Shown here: piece by piece, positions 12,086-24,434 of the stretch
Layout: each line of letters starts with the position of its first letter
Numbering within the stretch: position 1 is the stretch's first letter
Source of the DNA: Marinilactibacillus sp. Marseille-P9653
Lineage (GTDB): Bacteria > Bacillota > Bacilli > Lactobacillales > Carnobacteriaceae_A
Length of the DNA: 64,000 nucleotides
Assembly: GCF_916618885.1 (NCBI RefSeq)
Contig: NZ_CAKAKH010000001.1
Location: 1,240,001 to 1,304,000, forward strand
Direction: 5' to 3'
Program-made: the position numbers and the translations under genes
The notes under the pieces: generated by a model
Seen by the model: the letters and a program-made list of their open reading frames with translations, nothing else
What the model was told of the DNA's origin: nothing
Database searches by the model: none

Positions 12086-12685
12086 ATGAATTTAAAGAAG
12101 AAAATGATTAGCGGTTTAGGATTAGGATTATTACTAGGAGCAATTTCACCAATCGTGGCTCAAGCTGCAGTTGTAGACACGGATACGACTGAAGCAACTG
12201 TAACATTCGAAGGTGGAGCTTTGGACTTAGTTGATGCTCCAACAGCAATCACTTTCGGTACGGTTGATTTATCAGCTGATGAAGAAACTTATCTAGGTGC
12301 TAGTGTTGCTACAGCGGATGACAATGGATTTCTTGAAGTAGCTGATTCAAGAGGAAATCAAGAAGGATGGCATATCGTCGCTTCTATGACAGGTTTCACA
12401 CAGGACGGAGAACCTTCACTACCAGGAAGCACACTTACTTTTGTTGTACCAGATTTTGATACTACCAGTACAATTGCTGAAACTACACCAGTATTAAGTG
12501 GGATGACAATTAGTGCTGATGCTACTGCTATACCAATTAATGCATTGGCTGGAACGGGTATGGGACGTTCATTCTATGATTGGACGACTGAAGGAGATGT
12601 AGAACTATTTGTACCTGCTGGAGCTGGAGAAGCTGGTACTCACACTGCAACAATTACTTGGTCATTAGATGACACACCATCTTAG
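12086..12685 (+). CDS. WxL-domain-only secreted protein
   Basis: The 199-aa product has a clear signal peptide (KKK n-region, LGLGLLLGAI core, cleavage after AQA) and then little but a WxL domain. The proximal motif is the variant W95-H-I in EGWHIVASM, and the distal motif is ITW192SL near the C-terminus. The mature protein is acidic and threonine-rich. GAGGAGG precedes the ATG. It lies 46 bp after the large WxL adhesin gene and overlaps the next gene. It should be exported and held on peptidoglycan, perhaps in complex with its two neighbours, as in enterococcal WxL clusters. The ligand is unknown. Confidence 0.85.
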   Translation: MNLKKKMISGLGLGLLLGAISPIVAQAAVVDTDTTEATVTFEGGALDLVDAPTAITFGTVDLSADEETYLGASVATADDNGFLEVADSRGNQEGWHIVASMTGFTQDGEPSLPGSTLTFVVPDFDTTSTIAETTPVLSGMTISADATAIPINALAGTGMGRSFYDWTTEGDVELFVPAGAGEAGTHTATITWSLDDTPS

Positions 12686-13727
12686 GAATATAAACATTGT
12701 AAGAGGATTCAAATGGGTATTTATACTCGGGCGCATATTACTTTTTCGGGCTCCGAATGTAGCTCATGCAGAAGACGGCGTAGCTTTTTCTGTAAAAGCG
12801 GTGATACCTAAAAACCAGCATGATTTGAATCAATCTTACTTCGATTTACGAGTAGAGCCCGGACAAGTTCAAGAAGTGGTAACGATGATATTGAATAGGA
12901 GCGATAAAGAAATTATTGTTGATGTCGCGCTAAACGACGCATCAACAAATAGGAACGGCGTGATTATTTATGATGACCCAGAAGCTGTTGTTTATCGTGA
13001 AGATGCATTAACCGATTTCGCAATGTTGGAACAAACTGAAGTAACGGTTCAGCCCGGAGAAACAGAATCAGTGTTTGCGACGATATCAGTACCAGAAGAA
13101 CCTTTTGATGGAGTCGTTCTTGGAGGTCTTCGTTTTCAGGAAAGAAGAAACGTTAATGACGAAGAAAGTGAAGGCGTAGCAATCCTGAATGAATATGCCT
13201 ACGTTATTGGATTGCAGTTATCTCAAAATGATTCGGAGCTGGAACCGCTGATTGAATTAACAGACGTTGAACCTGGTTTATCTAATAGTAGAACGGCTGT
13301 TATCGCAACATTAAAAAATATGCAGCCTATGATCTTGAGAGACCTTGCGATTACTGCTGAAGTTTATGAAGGTGATACGCTAGTCAAAACGGCTTCAATG
13401 GAAGAAGTAAGAATCGCTCCTGAGTCTTCTATGGATGTCGTAATCAATTGGGAGAATTATGCGATTGAAGCTGGTGATTATAGTGTTGAACTAACAGCCT
13501 CAAGTGAACAAGGCGAATGGACTTTCAGTGAAGCATTCACGATTACTGAAGAAGAGGAAGAAGAAGCGAACGAACAAGCAGTTGTGATCGTGGAGAATAC
13601 GTCAAATCAGAACCCTGATAATATGATGCCACTGTACTTTATTATCGTAGGATTGTTTGTAGTAGTCAGTATCATGCTGATTTATATCATTAAAACTAGA
13701 ATGAAATTAAAACATGAAACACAATAA
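12669..13727 (+). CDS. WxL-interacting protein, DUF916 plus DUF3324
   Basis: This 352-aa membrane-anchored protein has an N-terminal signal segment ending VAHAED. The DUF916 domain (about residues 35-160, beginning FSVKAVIPKNQ and containing YFDLRVEPGQ) is followed by DUF3324 (about 165-295). A C-terminal membrane helix (about 315-340) and short basic tail complete it. Such proteins bind WxL domains and help attach WxL complexes to the cell surface. The ATG at 12669 overlaps the previous gene by 17 bp with no good ribosome site, so translation is probably coupled. The n-region is unusually rich in His, Asn and Arg. It closes the WxL locus. Confidence 0.88.
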   Translation: MTHHLRNINIVRGFKWVFILGRILLFRAPNVAHAEDGVAFSVKAVIPKNQHDLNQSYFDLRVEPGQVQEVVTMILNRSDKEIIVDVALNDASTNRNGVIIYDDPEAVVYREDALTDFAMLEQTEVTVQPGETESVFATISVPEEPFDGVVLGGLRFQERRNVNDEESEGVAILNEYAYVIGLQLSQNDSELEPLIELTDVEPGLSNSRTAVIATLKNMQPMILRDLAITAEVYEGDTLVKTASMEEVRIAPESSMDVVINWENYAIEAGDYSVELTASSEQGEWTFSEAFTITEEEEEEANEQAVVIVENTSNQNPDNMMPLYFIIVGLFVVVSIMLIYIIKTRMKLKHETQ

Positions 13728-13732
13728 AAATA

Positions 13733-13778
13733 AGCCTGTTATAGTAGAGGGAACTCTTACTATAGCAGGCTATTTTTT
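13733..13778. terminator. Bidirectional terminator of the WxL locus
   Basis: A long stem (13733-13771) combines AGCCTGTTATAGTA with TACTATAGCAGGCT and an inner GAG/CTC around a GGAA tetraloop, followed by six T. It lies between the WxL locus and the convergent DUF4153 gene. Confidence 0.87.
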
Positions 13779-15579
13779 AATCCTTTAAGCTAACTAAAAG
13801 ATACAAACTACCGGAATAGGACTCATTGTCTAACAGCTCAATATTATCAAAGATAACAGTCAAGGTAACTTGATTATTATTTTCAACAAAAGTTAAATCA
13901 GACGCTGAAAGATCTTGAATCGTATCATAGAATTCAAAGTTGTCTTCTAACATAAAGGATAAATCAAAGTTTAATATGGTTTCATTATCTGTAGTGTTCA
14001 AATCAAGTTCGAAAGCATCCTCTTCTGCTGTCGCGACCAAGTTGTACTCATCGTTTTCAATTTGAAAGGCTGTCTCTTGAGCACTTGGCTGTACATATTG
14101 ATCATACGAAAATGGAACAATCATTAATTGATCGATGTCAGTAGTACTAAAGGAGATAGTCTGCCTTTTATCCAATTGTAAACTCGTATAGGCTGGATTG
14201 TAAGTTTCATCGATAGTCGAGTCATCTTCATATTGAGACGGATACTGGTCAAAACCGAATACCGATTCAAAGTTTTCTCCGTAAAACTCGAAGTTATCAG
14301 GCAACCAGTCAATGCGATTCAAAGCGTCATAATCAGATAAATATTGAAGACTATCTACAATGATTTCACGGTCTTCGAGACTCACATCTGACTTACCAAT
14401 GATGCGGTTATCTTCCAACATATTATTCTTTTCAAGTAAGGACTCTAATTTTGATATCTGTGCATTAATCCCAAGGGTCATAGCATCAATGGGTGGAACA
14501 ATTGATAGGATTGTCAAAATGATAAACACTACTGGGACATATTGCTTTTTGTTTTTAGAAAAACTATAAAGCAGACTGGAGATAATTGAGAATAGACCGA
14601 ACAATATTACGTAATACCGTCCATGAGTTAATCCAAGTTGTTGGATTTTGATCAGAGAAGCGACTGTTTGAAAAATTGCTATAACCAAAAGGACTTTGGG
14701 AAAAATCAATTTAAAGTAATTTGTACTATTATTATCTATAGTATGTGAGATAAACAAAGTGATAAATCCAATGATGGCATAACTGATTAATAAAGGCTCG
14801 AGTAAATTATCGAACCAGAACTCCCCAGCAAGGTTAGGAACGATATATAATACTAAAATTAATGTATAGGCAGTAAGTAAAGGGATCACGATGTATGAAA
14901 TTAAGAAACTCAATAACTTTGGAATAGATAGGGAAGTTTGGTCTTTCTTTGATTCCAAGCCTTTCACAAGATTGTAATTAGGAATATAGGATAAGAAACA
15001 CATCGGCGCAAATAGACCGAATATGATTGCAGCTAAGTCTCCAAATATCTCAAAATTCACTTCGGATATTAAAAATCCATAGGTTCCAACAATTGCAAAC
15101 GAACCAATGACTAAGACCATAGAGTATAGGAAACTGGTGAAAAAAGCTTTAAATGCAACAGTAAAGGCTAAGTCAAAAGGCACGATAGACTTTAATGTAG
15201 GTACCCAGACATAAGCTGTCAAGGCAGCGGCGACAAGCGCGCTGGATCTTATGGCGACGATAGAGCTGTAATATGGATAACTTCGAAGAAAGAAAATATA
15301 ATAAATCATGGTGACAATGATAGAAATGATATATAGCCCTATTCGAAGGAATGGCTTTCCGCTGAAAAATCGTTCATAAAAAGATTGACTAACTGCCGCA
15401 AGCAGTCCTCCGATTGCATAAGCTAAAATCGGATTCTGATATACTTCAGAGAAATTTGAATGATTCGTTCTAATCATAAATACTGTTGAAAGAAGGAAAA
15501 ATAAAAAAGAAACTGGATAACGTACGAGTGATTGATTGAGAATGCCTAATTTGGAGAAACTATTTTCCATGAATTTCAT
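13777..15579 (-). CDS. DUF4153 polytopic membrane protein
   Basis: This 600-aa protein has roughly ten to twelve hydrophobic helices in its first 370 residues and a soluble, acidic, probably extracytoplasmic C-terminal region (about 375-600). The arrangement fits DUF4153, a widespread Firmicutes membrane family without established function. GGGAG sits four bases before ATG 15582 and seven before ATG 15579, so I prefer the latter. It converges on the WxL locus and shares its terminator; whether it takes part in WxL surface assembly is unknown. Confidence 0.75.
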   Translation of the reverse strand: MKFMENSFSKLGILNQSLVRYPVSFLFFLLSTVFMIRTNHSNFSEVYQNPILAYAIGGLLAAVSQSFYERFFSGKPFLRIGLYIISIIVTMIYYIFFLRSYPYYSSIVAIRSSALVAAALTAYVWVPTLKSIVPFDLAFTVAFKAFFTSFLYSMVLVIGSFAIVGTYGFLISEVNFEIFGDLAAIIFGLFAPMCFLSYIPNYNLVKGLESKKDQTSLSIPKLLSFLISYIVIPLLTAYTLILVLYIVPNLAGEFWFDNLLEPLLISYAIIGFITLFISHTIDNNSTNYFKLIFPKVLLVIAIFQTVASLIKIQQLGLTHGRYYVILFGLFSIISSLLYSFSKNKKQYVPVVFIILTILSIVPPIDAMTLGINAQISKLESLLEKNNMLEDNRIIGKSDVSLEDREIIVDSLQYLSDYDALNRIDWLPDNFEFYGENFESVFGFDQYPSQYEDDSTIDETYNPAYTSLQLDKRQTISFSTTDIDQLMIVPFSYDQYVQPSAQETAFQIENDEYNLVATAEEDAFELDLNTTDNETILNFDLSFMLEDNFEFYDTIQDLSASDLTFVENNNQVTLTVIFDNIELLDNESYSGSLYLLVSLKD

Positions 15580-15720
15580 CATAAAACTCCCTTAACGCGT
15601 TTATTTTAGTACAGCTAAGAATACTGTTATCATAATGTAAAAGACCTAAATTGACAATCGTTTTCGTGGACATACAAATTAATGGTGAAGTAAATTTTTA
15701 GTAAATAAGTAAAAAGTTTT

Positions 15721-15735
15721 CCTAAAGCGCTTGCA
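15721..15735 (+). promoter_or_regulatory. Catabolite-responsive element (cre)-like site before the galactoside operon
   Basis: AAAGCGCTTGCA matches the CcpA core pattern WAARCGYTWNCW, while the two preceding bases of the consensus (TG) are CT here. It lies about 120 bp before the beta-galactosidase gene. TTGCAA (15731-15736) and TATAAA (15752-15757) could be a promoter, but the 15-bp spacing is short. Confidence 0.45.
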
Positions 15736-15852
15736 ATTATTCTTTGATTGTTATAAAGTGTTCTTAAGAAGTTGTGCAAATTCTTTATTTACCAGCAATT
15801 AAGAACTTTAAGTGTTATAGGTAAATTTTAGTAAAGAATTGAGGCGTAATGA

Positions 15853-18915
<3,063 letters not shown>

Positions 18916-18940
18916 AAAATAGAATAATGGAGGAATACAC

Positions 18941-20242
18941 ATGTTTAATAAAAAAACTGCTTTAACATTGAGTGCTTCAGCATTACTAGTCCTAACAGCT
19001 TGTGGTGGCGGAAACGATACAGAAGAAGGCGATGAGTTAGAAGGCGCTACTGGAGAGCCAAACCAACTAACCGTATGGACTTGGGATCCGAACTTTAACG
19101 TTCGTGCACTTGAAATTGCTGAAGAGCACTACAAAGAAGATAACCCAGAATTCGAATTGAATATTGTTGAAAACTCACAAGATGATGTTATCCAAAGATT
19201 GAATACTAGTTTAAGTTCTGGAGTAGAAACAGGATTACCAAACATTGTTTTTATTGAAGATTATCGTGCACAAAGTTTCCTTAACTCTTATCCTGGTTCA
19301 TTCGTACCTCTAGAAGAGTATTATAATGTTGAGGATTTTGCAGATTATAAAACAAAAGCTGGAACGTACGAAGATGAAGTATACAATGTTCCTTTCGATA
19401 GTGGAGTAACTGGATTATACGTTAGAACAGATATTCTTGAAGAAGCAGGATACACACTTGAAGACGTTACAGACATTACTTGGGACGAATATGTTGAAAT
19501 TGGTAAAGATGTAACAGAAAAGACAGGTATCAAATGGATGACAAATGACCACAATGATTTAGGAATCATTCGTGTCATGATGCAATCTAGTGGGGTATGG
19601 CTAACAGAAGAAGACGGTCAAACTCCATACATTACTGAAAATGAATCATTAAGATTAGGTTTTGAAACGTATAAAGAGTTATTTGAATCTGGCGCTATGA
19701 ATGTTCATAATGACTGGGATCAGTTTTTACAAGCCTTTAATAACGGTGAAGTAGCGACTGTTCCAACAGGTAACTGGATCACGCCTTCTATCACAGCAGA
19801 AGAATCTCAATCTGGAGACTGGGCTATTGCACCGATTCCTCGTCAAACAATTGAAGGTTCAGTTAACGCTTCAAACTTAGGTGGATCTTCCATTTATGTG
19901 TTGAATATCGATAACAACGAACAAGCTGGAGAATTCCTTGGTGCTACATTTGGATCAGATGTTGACTTCTATCAAGATTTAGCAACTGAGATTAATGCTA
20001 TTGCTGCTTATGAACCAGCTGCTGAAGGTGAAGCTTATCAAGTAGAAAGCGAATTTTTCGGTGGTCAAATGGTTAATAGTGATTTTGCTGAATGGACACA
20101 AGAAATTCCAGAAGTGGAATTTGGTGAAAATACTTATGCGATTGAAGATATTCTAGCAGTTGCGTTACAAGATTATCTTAATGGAGCAGATCTGAATGAC
20201 GTGTTGGAGAGTGCGCAGCAACAAGCTGAATCTTCACTGTAG
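18941..20242 (+). CDS. Sugar ABC transporter substrate-binding lipoprotein
   Basis: The 433-aa product is an extracellular solute-binding protein of family 1. It has a lipoprotein signal peptide (lipobox LTAC, lipidated Cys21) and the family motif LTVWTWDPNFN after it. The mature protein is strongly acidic. It should capture an oligosaccharide and deliver it to the two permeases encoded next. Its place between lacZ and an alpha-galactosidase gene suggests a galactoside such as a raffinose-family sugar or galacto-oligosaccharide; this is inference. GGAGG precedes the ATG. A hairpin separates it from the permease genes, which would favour its higher expression. No ATPase gene is present; a shared MsmK-type ATPase is likely. 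Confidence 0.88.
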   Translation: MFNKKTALTLSASALLVLTACGGGNDTEEGDELEGATGEPNQLTVWTWDPNFNVRALEIAEEHYKEDNPEFELNIVENSQDDVIQRLNTSLSSGVETGLPNIVFIEDYRAQSFLNSYPGSFVPLEEYYNVEDFADYKTKAGTYEDEVYNVPFDSGVTGLYVRTDILEEAGYTLEDVTDITWDEYVEIGKDVTEKTGIKWMTNDHNDLGIIRVMMQSSGVWLTEEDGQTPYITENESLRLGFETYKELFESGAMNVHNDWDQFLQAFNNGEVATVPTGNWITPSITAEESQSGDWAIAPIPRQTIEGSVNASNLGGSSIYVLNIDNNEQAGEFLGATFGSDVDFYQDLATEINAIAAYEPAAEGEAYQVESEFFGGQMVNSDFAEWTQEIPEVEFGENTYAIEDILAVALQDYLNGADLNDVLESAQQQAESSL

Positions 20243-20261
20243 CACAAGGATTATTAAGAGA

Positions 20262-20307
20262 CAGACTCCTTTCAATGCATGATACGAAAGGGGTCTGAAT
20301 CTTTTTA
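20262..20307 (+). terminator. Intercistronic hairpin (partial terminator or mRNA stabiliser)
   Basis: CAGACTCCTTTC (20262-20273) pairs with GAAAGGGGTCTG (20286-20297) with one G-U pair, followed by AATCTTTTT. It lies between the binding-protein gene and the first permease gene, where it may lower permease relative to binding-protein expression. Confidence 0.65.
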
Positions 20308-20321
20308 GAGGAGGAACAACG

Positions 20322-21230
20322 ATGACGAAACAACCACCAGTTAAAAAGAAAAAATTAGGTAAATTAGAAAAGAAACGTAAAATCATGAGTTGGGCATTTG
20401 TAATTATCCCTACTTTTTTCATTGTCGTATTTTATTTCTACCCAATGATACAATCACTCTGGTTATCCCTTCATTCTGGTGCAGGTATTGGTCTAGAGTT
20501 TGTTGGTATAGAGAACTATAAGAGACTATTTAACGATCAAGCCTTTCTAACAGCAGTGAAGAATACCTTTATCTTCTTTATTTTTCAAATTCCAGTAATG
20601 ATTTTCTTGGCGTTAATCTTTTCAGTTGTATTGAATAATAAGGCGTTGCGATTTAAAGGGCTATTTAGAACACTGGTCTTCTTGCCCTCGATCACTTCTC
20701 TTGTTGCTTATTCATTGATTTTCAAGTATCTATTCGCAAACAATGGTATTGTCAATCAAGTGTTGATGTTTCTAAATCTGATTAATGACCCAATCTTGTG
20801 GTTAGGAGATCCGTTCTGGGCAAAAGTGTTAATTGTCATTGCGATTACTTGGAGATGGACTGGATATAATATGATTTTCTACTTATCTGCTTTACAAAAT
20901 GTAGATCCTAGTATTTATGAAGCAGCAAGAATCGATGGTGCGTCTTCATTCCAACAGTTCTTCAAAATTACTATCCCGATGTTACGTCCAGTAATCCTGT
21001 TTACTTCTATTACGTCAACAATTGGTACGTTACAATTATTCGATGAGCCAATGAACTTAACCGGTGGTGGACCAGGTAATGCCACAACAACTATTTCTCA
21101 GTATATTTATAATCTATCTTTCCAATACACACCAAATTTTGGATACGCAGCGGCTGTTTCGTATAGTATCGTATTCTTCGTTATTGTCTTAACGATTATT
21201 CAATTCAGATTGGGGAGAGAGAAAAAATGA
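20322..21230 (+). CDS. Sugar ABC transporter permease, MalF/UgpA type
   Basis: This 302-aa protein has six hydrophobic helices and the EAA loop (YEAARIDGASSFQQFFKITIPML, about residues 203-225) that docks the ATPase. That makes it one of two permeases of a carbohydrate uptake (CUT1) importer. The N-terminus is short and lysine-rich. AGAGGAGG precedes the ATG. Its stop overlaps the start of the second permease by 4 bp. It works with the preceding lipoprotein; the ATPase must be encoded elsewhere. Confidence 0.9.
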   Translation: MTKQPPVKKKKLGKLEKKRKIMSWAFVIIPTFFIVVFYFYPMIQSLWLSLHSGAGIGLEFVGIENYKRLFNDQAFLTAVKNTFIFFIFQIPVMIFLALIFSVVLNNKALRFKGLFRTLVFLPSITSLVAYSLIFKYLFANNGIVNQVLMFLNLINDPILWLGDPFWAKVLIVIAITWRWTGYNMIFYLSALQNVDPSIYEAARIDGASSFQQFFKITIPMLRPVILFTSITSTIGTLQLFDEPMNLTGGGPGNATTTISQYIYNLSFQYTPNFGYAAAVSYSIVFFVIVLTIIQFRLGREKK

Positions 21231-22060
21231 AAAATCAAATCTTAATGAAAAAAATTCTGATGTATGCTTTTATTATCGTCACATGTATTATGTTTTTCTT
21301 TCCATTCTACTTCCTAATGGTCAGTGTCACCAATCCTTCTATTGATGTAACAAGAGGTCAGTTGCTCCCAGGAACTCATTTCATGGAAAACTTAAGAACA
21401 GTTTTTGAAACAACAGATATTGTGAATGCAATTGGAAATTCTTCTCTCGTAGCTATTGGTCAAACTTTCATTGCGATCTTCATTTCTTCACTAGCAGGTT
21501 ATGGATTTGAAGTTCACCCATCTAAAGGAAAAGAAATTGTCTATACGTTGATTTTGGGATCAATGATGATTCCTTTTGCAGCGTTGATGGTTCCATTATT
21601 CAGACTTTTTGGAATGATTTCTAATGTTGCACCAAGTATCGGTATCGATACACTGGCTGGGGTTATGCTACCATACTTCTCAACGGCTTTTCTGATTTTC
21701 TTCTTTAGACAAAACGCAAAAATGTTTTCAAAAGAGCTTTTAGAAGCAGGAAGAATTGATGGCTTGTCTGAGCTTGGTCTTTTCCTTAGAGTCTTTATGC
21801 CAACAATGAAAACCACTTATGCAGCAGCTGGTATTGTTACTTTTATGAACTCTTGGAACAATTATCTATGGCCTCTTGTAATCTTACAAAACCCTAAAAA
21901 CTACACGGTTCCATTAGTTATTTCAGCTCTTGGATCAGGATATACACCAGATTACGGCGCAATCATGCTAGCTATTTTAATTACAACTATCCCAACAGCT
22001 CTGATTTTCTTCTTACTACAAAAATACTTTGTAGCTGGAATGATTGGATCTATTAAGTAG
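21227..22060 (+). CDS. Sugar ABC transporter permease, MalG/UgpE type
   Basis: This 277-aa second permease subunit of the same CUT1 importer has six hydrophobic helices, the EAA loop ELLEAGRIDGLSELGLF, and the usual C-terminal FLLQKYFVAGMIGSIK. Its ATG overlaps the stop of the first permease (ATGA), so translation is coupled. The alpha-galactosidase gene follows after 16 bp. Confidence 0.9.
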   Translation: MKNQILMKKILMYAFIIVTCIMFFFPFYFLMVSVTNPSIDVTRGQLLPGTHFMENLRTVFETTDIVNAIGNSSLVAIGQTFIAIFISSLAGYGFEVHPSKGKEIVYTLILGSMMIPFAALMVPLFRLFGMISNVAPSIGIDTLAGVMLPYFSTAFLIFFFRQNAKMFSKELLEAGRIDGLSELGLFLRVFMPTMKTTYAAAGIVTFMNSWNNYLWPLVILQNPKNYTVPLVISALGSGYTPDYGAIMLAILITTIPTALIFFLLQKYFVAGMIGSIK

Positions 22061-22076
22061 AGGAGCGATTTAATTA

Positions 22077-24269
22077 ATGATTCATTTTAATGAGAAAAAT
22101 CGAGTATTTAATTTATCGAACGCAGATATTAGTTATCAAATTTCAATTGAAGAACAACGCTTTTTAGCCCATCGGTATTTTGGAAAGAAACTAAGAGGGG
22201 ATACATTTAGAGGAGATTATCCAATCATCGGTCGAGCTTTTGGAACGAATCCGATAGATGCAGAGCAACGTGCATTTTCTTTGAATCATCAGTTGCTAGA
22301 ATACTCCGGGAATGATAACGGTGACTTCAGAGAATCCAGTTATCAAATTAATTTTTCAGACGGTTCTTATGTCAGTCAGTTTAATTATAAAGGCCATGAG
22401 ATCATTGATGGAAAACCAGACCTTGACGGATTGCCACAATCGTTCACAGAAACTGATGAACAGGCGCAAACGTTGAAAATCACATTAGAAGATGCTGCTA
22501 ATAAAGTTCAAATCATTTTAAATTATACGATTTTTTCTGATTATGGCGTTATTGTCAGATCAACTGAATTCGTCAACTTAAACTCAGAAAGTATCTTCTT
22601 GGATAAAGCACTCAGTATGTCGATGGACTTTTCACATTCTAAATTTGATTTGATTCAATTATCCGGATCTTGGGCAAGAGAGAGAGAACTCATTCGTCAC
22701 AAATTAAATAGAGGCGTAACAAAGGCAGACTCTAAGAGAGGAACGACTAGCCACAATTATCAACCATTTGTGGCCTTAGTAGATCCGGATACTACGGAAC
22801 ATACTGGGGAAGTATTCGGTGTACATCTTGTTTACACGGGGGAATTCGTCAGCAATATTGAAGTAGATGAGTACAATCAGACTCGTGTCCAAATGGGTAT
22901 TAATCCTGAACACTTTAACTGGGAAGTGAAATCAGGAGAAGTTTTTCAAACGCCTGAAACAGTGATGGTTTATAGCGCAGATGGATTGAATGGAATGAGT
23001 CAAGAGTATCACCGCTTTTATCAAAATCAACTGATTCGCTCTAAGTACAAAAAAGAAGAAAGGCCAGTACTCATCAACAACTGGGAAGCTACTTATTTTG
23101 ATTTCAATGAAGAAAAGTTGCATGCTTTAATTGATGAAGCAGCTTTATCAGGTGTGGAATTATTCGTTTTAGATGATGGCTGGTTCGGTAAAAGAGATGA
23201 CGATACGACATCGCTTGGTGACTGGAAAGAGTATAAAGAAAAACTTCCAAATGGCTTAAAAGGTTTATCTGATTATACTCATAATAAAGGGTTGAAATTT
23301 GGTCTATGGTTTGAACCAGAAATGATTTCTGAAGATAGCGATCTGTACCGGGAACATCCTGATTGGATTCTTGGTGCTAAAAACAGACAATCATCAGTCA
23401 GCAGAAATCAATATGTCTTAGATTTTAGTCGATCAGAAGTCAGAGAAAATGTATTGAATCAGATGAGAACCGTATTAAGCGACGTACCGATCGATTATAT
23501 TAAATGGGATTTCAATCGAAATATGTCGGAGATTGGTTCCAGAAATGCTTCTGTAAGAGATGGTGAAATTTTACATCGCTACATCCTTGGATTGTACGAG
23601 GTGCTTGAAACCCTAACAACTGAGCACCCTGACATTTTATGGGAAAGTTGTTCTGGAGGCGGTGGAAGATACGATCCAGGCATGCTTTACTATATGCCAC
23701 AAACTTGGACGAGCGATAACACGGATGCTGCTTCTAGACTGGATATTCAATATGGTACAAGTTTAGTCATGCCAATCAGTAGTATGGGTGCTCATGTTTC
23801 TGCTACGCCTAATCACCAAGTAGGTCGCTCAATTTCAATGGAAATGAGAGGGCATGCTGCTATGGCTGGAAATCTAGGCTATGAATTAGACCTTACAGAA
23901 CTTTCTTCTGATGAGAAGTTTGAAGTGAAAGATCAAATTGAGTGGTACAAAAAACATAGAAAATTGATTCAGTACGGTCGCTTCTCTAGATTGATCAGTC
24001 CGTTTGATAAGAATCATAAAGCTGCTTGGATGTTTACAAATGAAGAACAGACACAAGCGGTCTTGTTCTTCTATCAAACAATGGCTAGAGCCAATGATTC
24101 ATTTGATCAAATCAGGGTAGTGGGATTAAAACCAGACCAGAAATACCTTCTGAGTCATAACGGAGAAACCTATTATGGTGATGAATTAATGTATAGAGGG
24201 ATTTATATTAACCACGATTTACATGGTGATTACCAAAGTAAAATGGTTGAAATCACGGCTGTAGATTAA
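22077..24269 (+). CDS. Alpha-galactosidase, GH36
   Basis: This 730-aa cytoplasmic enzyme removes terminal alpha-galactosyl residues from melibiose, raffinose-type and related oligosaccharides. It has the GH36 plan: an N-terminal beta-sandwich (about 1-330), a central TIM barrel and a C-terminal sheet. The nucleophile Asp478 lies in DYIKWDFNR and the acid/base Asp547 in TWTSDNTDA. FVLDDGWFGKRDDD and KFGLWFEPEM are also family motifs. Length matches bacterial tetrameric GH36 enzymes. AGAGGAG precedes the ATG. It ends the galactoside operon, with an intrinsic terminator directly after it. Together with LacZ it would digest mixed alpha/beta galactosides after ABC uptake. Confidence 0.92.
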   Translation: MIHFNEKNRVFNLSNADISYQISIEEQRFLAHRYFGKKLRGDTFRGDYPIIGRAFGTNPIDAEQRAFSLNHQLLEYSGNDNGDFRESSYQINFSDGSYVSQFNYKGHEIIDGKPDLDGLPQSFTETDEQAQTLKITLEDAANKVQIILNYTIFSDYGVIVRSTEFVNLNSESIFLDKALSMSMDFSHSKFDLIQLSGSWARERELIRHKLNRGVTKADSKRGTTSHNYQPFVALVDPDTTEHTGEVFGVHLVYTGEFVSNIEVDEYNQTRVQMGINPEHFNWEVKSGEVFQTPETVMVYSADGLNGMSQEYHRFYQNQLIRSKYKKEERPVLINNWEATYFDFNEEKLHALIDEAALSGVELFVLDDGWFGKRDDDTTSLGDWKEYKEKLPNGLKGLSDYTHNKGLKFGLWFEPEMISEDSDLYREHPDWILGAKNRQSSVSRNQYVLDFSRSEVRENVLNQMRTVLSDVPIDYIKWDFNRNMSEIGSRNASVRDGEILHRYILGLYEVLETLTTEHPDILWESCSGGGGRYDPGMLYYMPQTWTSDNTDAASRLDIQYGTSLVMPISSMGAHVSATPNHQVGRSISMEMRGHAAMAGNLGYELDLTELSSDEKFEVKDQIEWYKKHRKLIQYGRFSRLISPFDKNHKAAWMFTNEEQTQAVLFFYQTMARANDSFDQIRVVGLKPDQKYLLSHNGETYYGDELMYRGIYINHDLHGDYQSKMVEITAVD

Positions 24270-24278
24270 TTTTGAAAG

Positions 24279-24312
24279 ACTTACCTTAGTTCAATTAGAG
24301 GTAAGTTTTTTT
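24279..24312 (+). terminator. Terminator of the galactoside operon
   Basis: ACTTACCT (24279-24286) and AGGTAAGT (24299-24306) form a perfect 8-bp stem followed by a run of T. Confidence 0.85.
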
Positions 24313-24434
24313 AAAAAAATAAGTGTCGATGTTAGCGATTTTTAAAAAGTAATAAAATCGTGGTGCTATTGCTTTGAATACAATTTCTGTTCTGTTAAAG
24401 TGAAACTGCAATAAAAATTGAAAGGGGTAATCAT

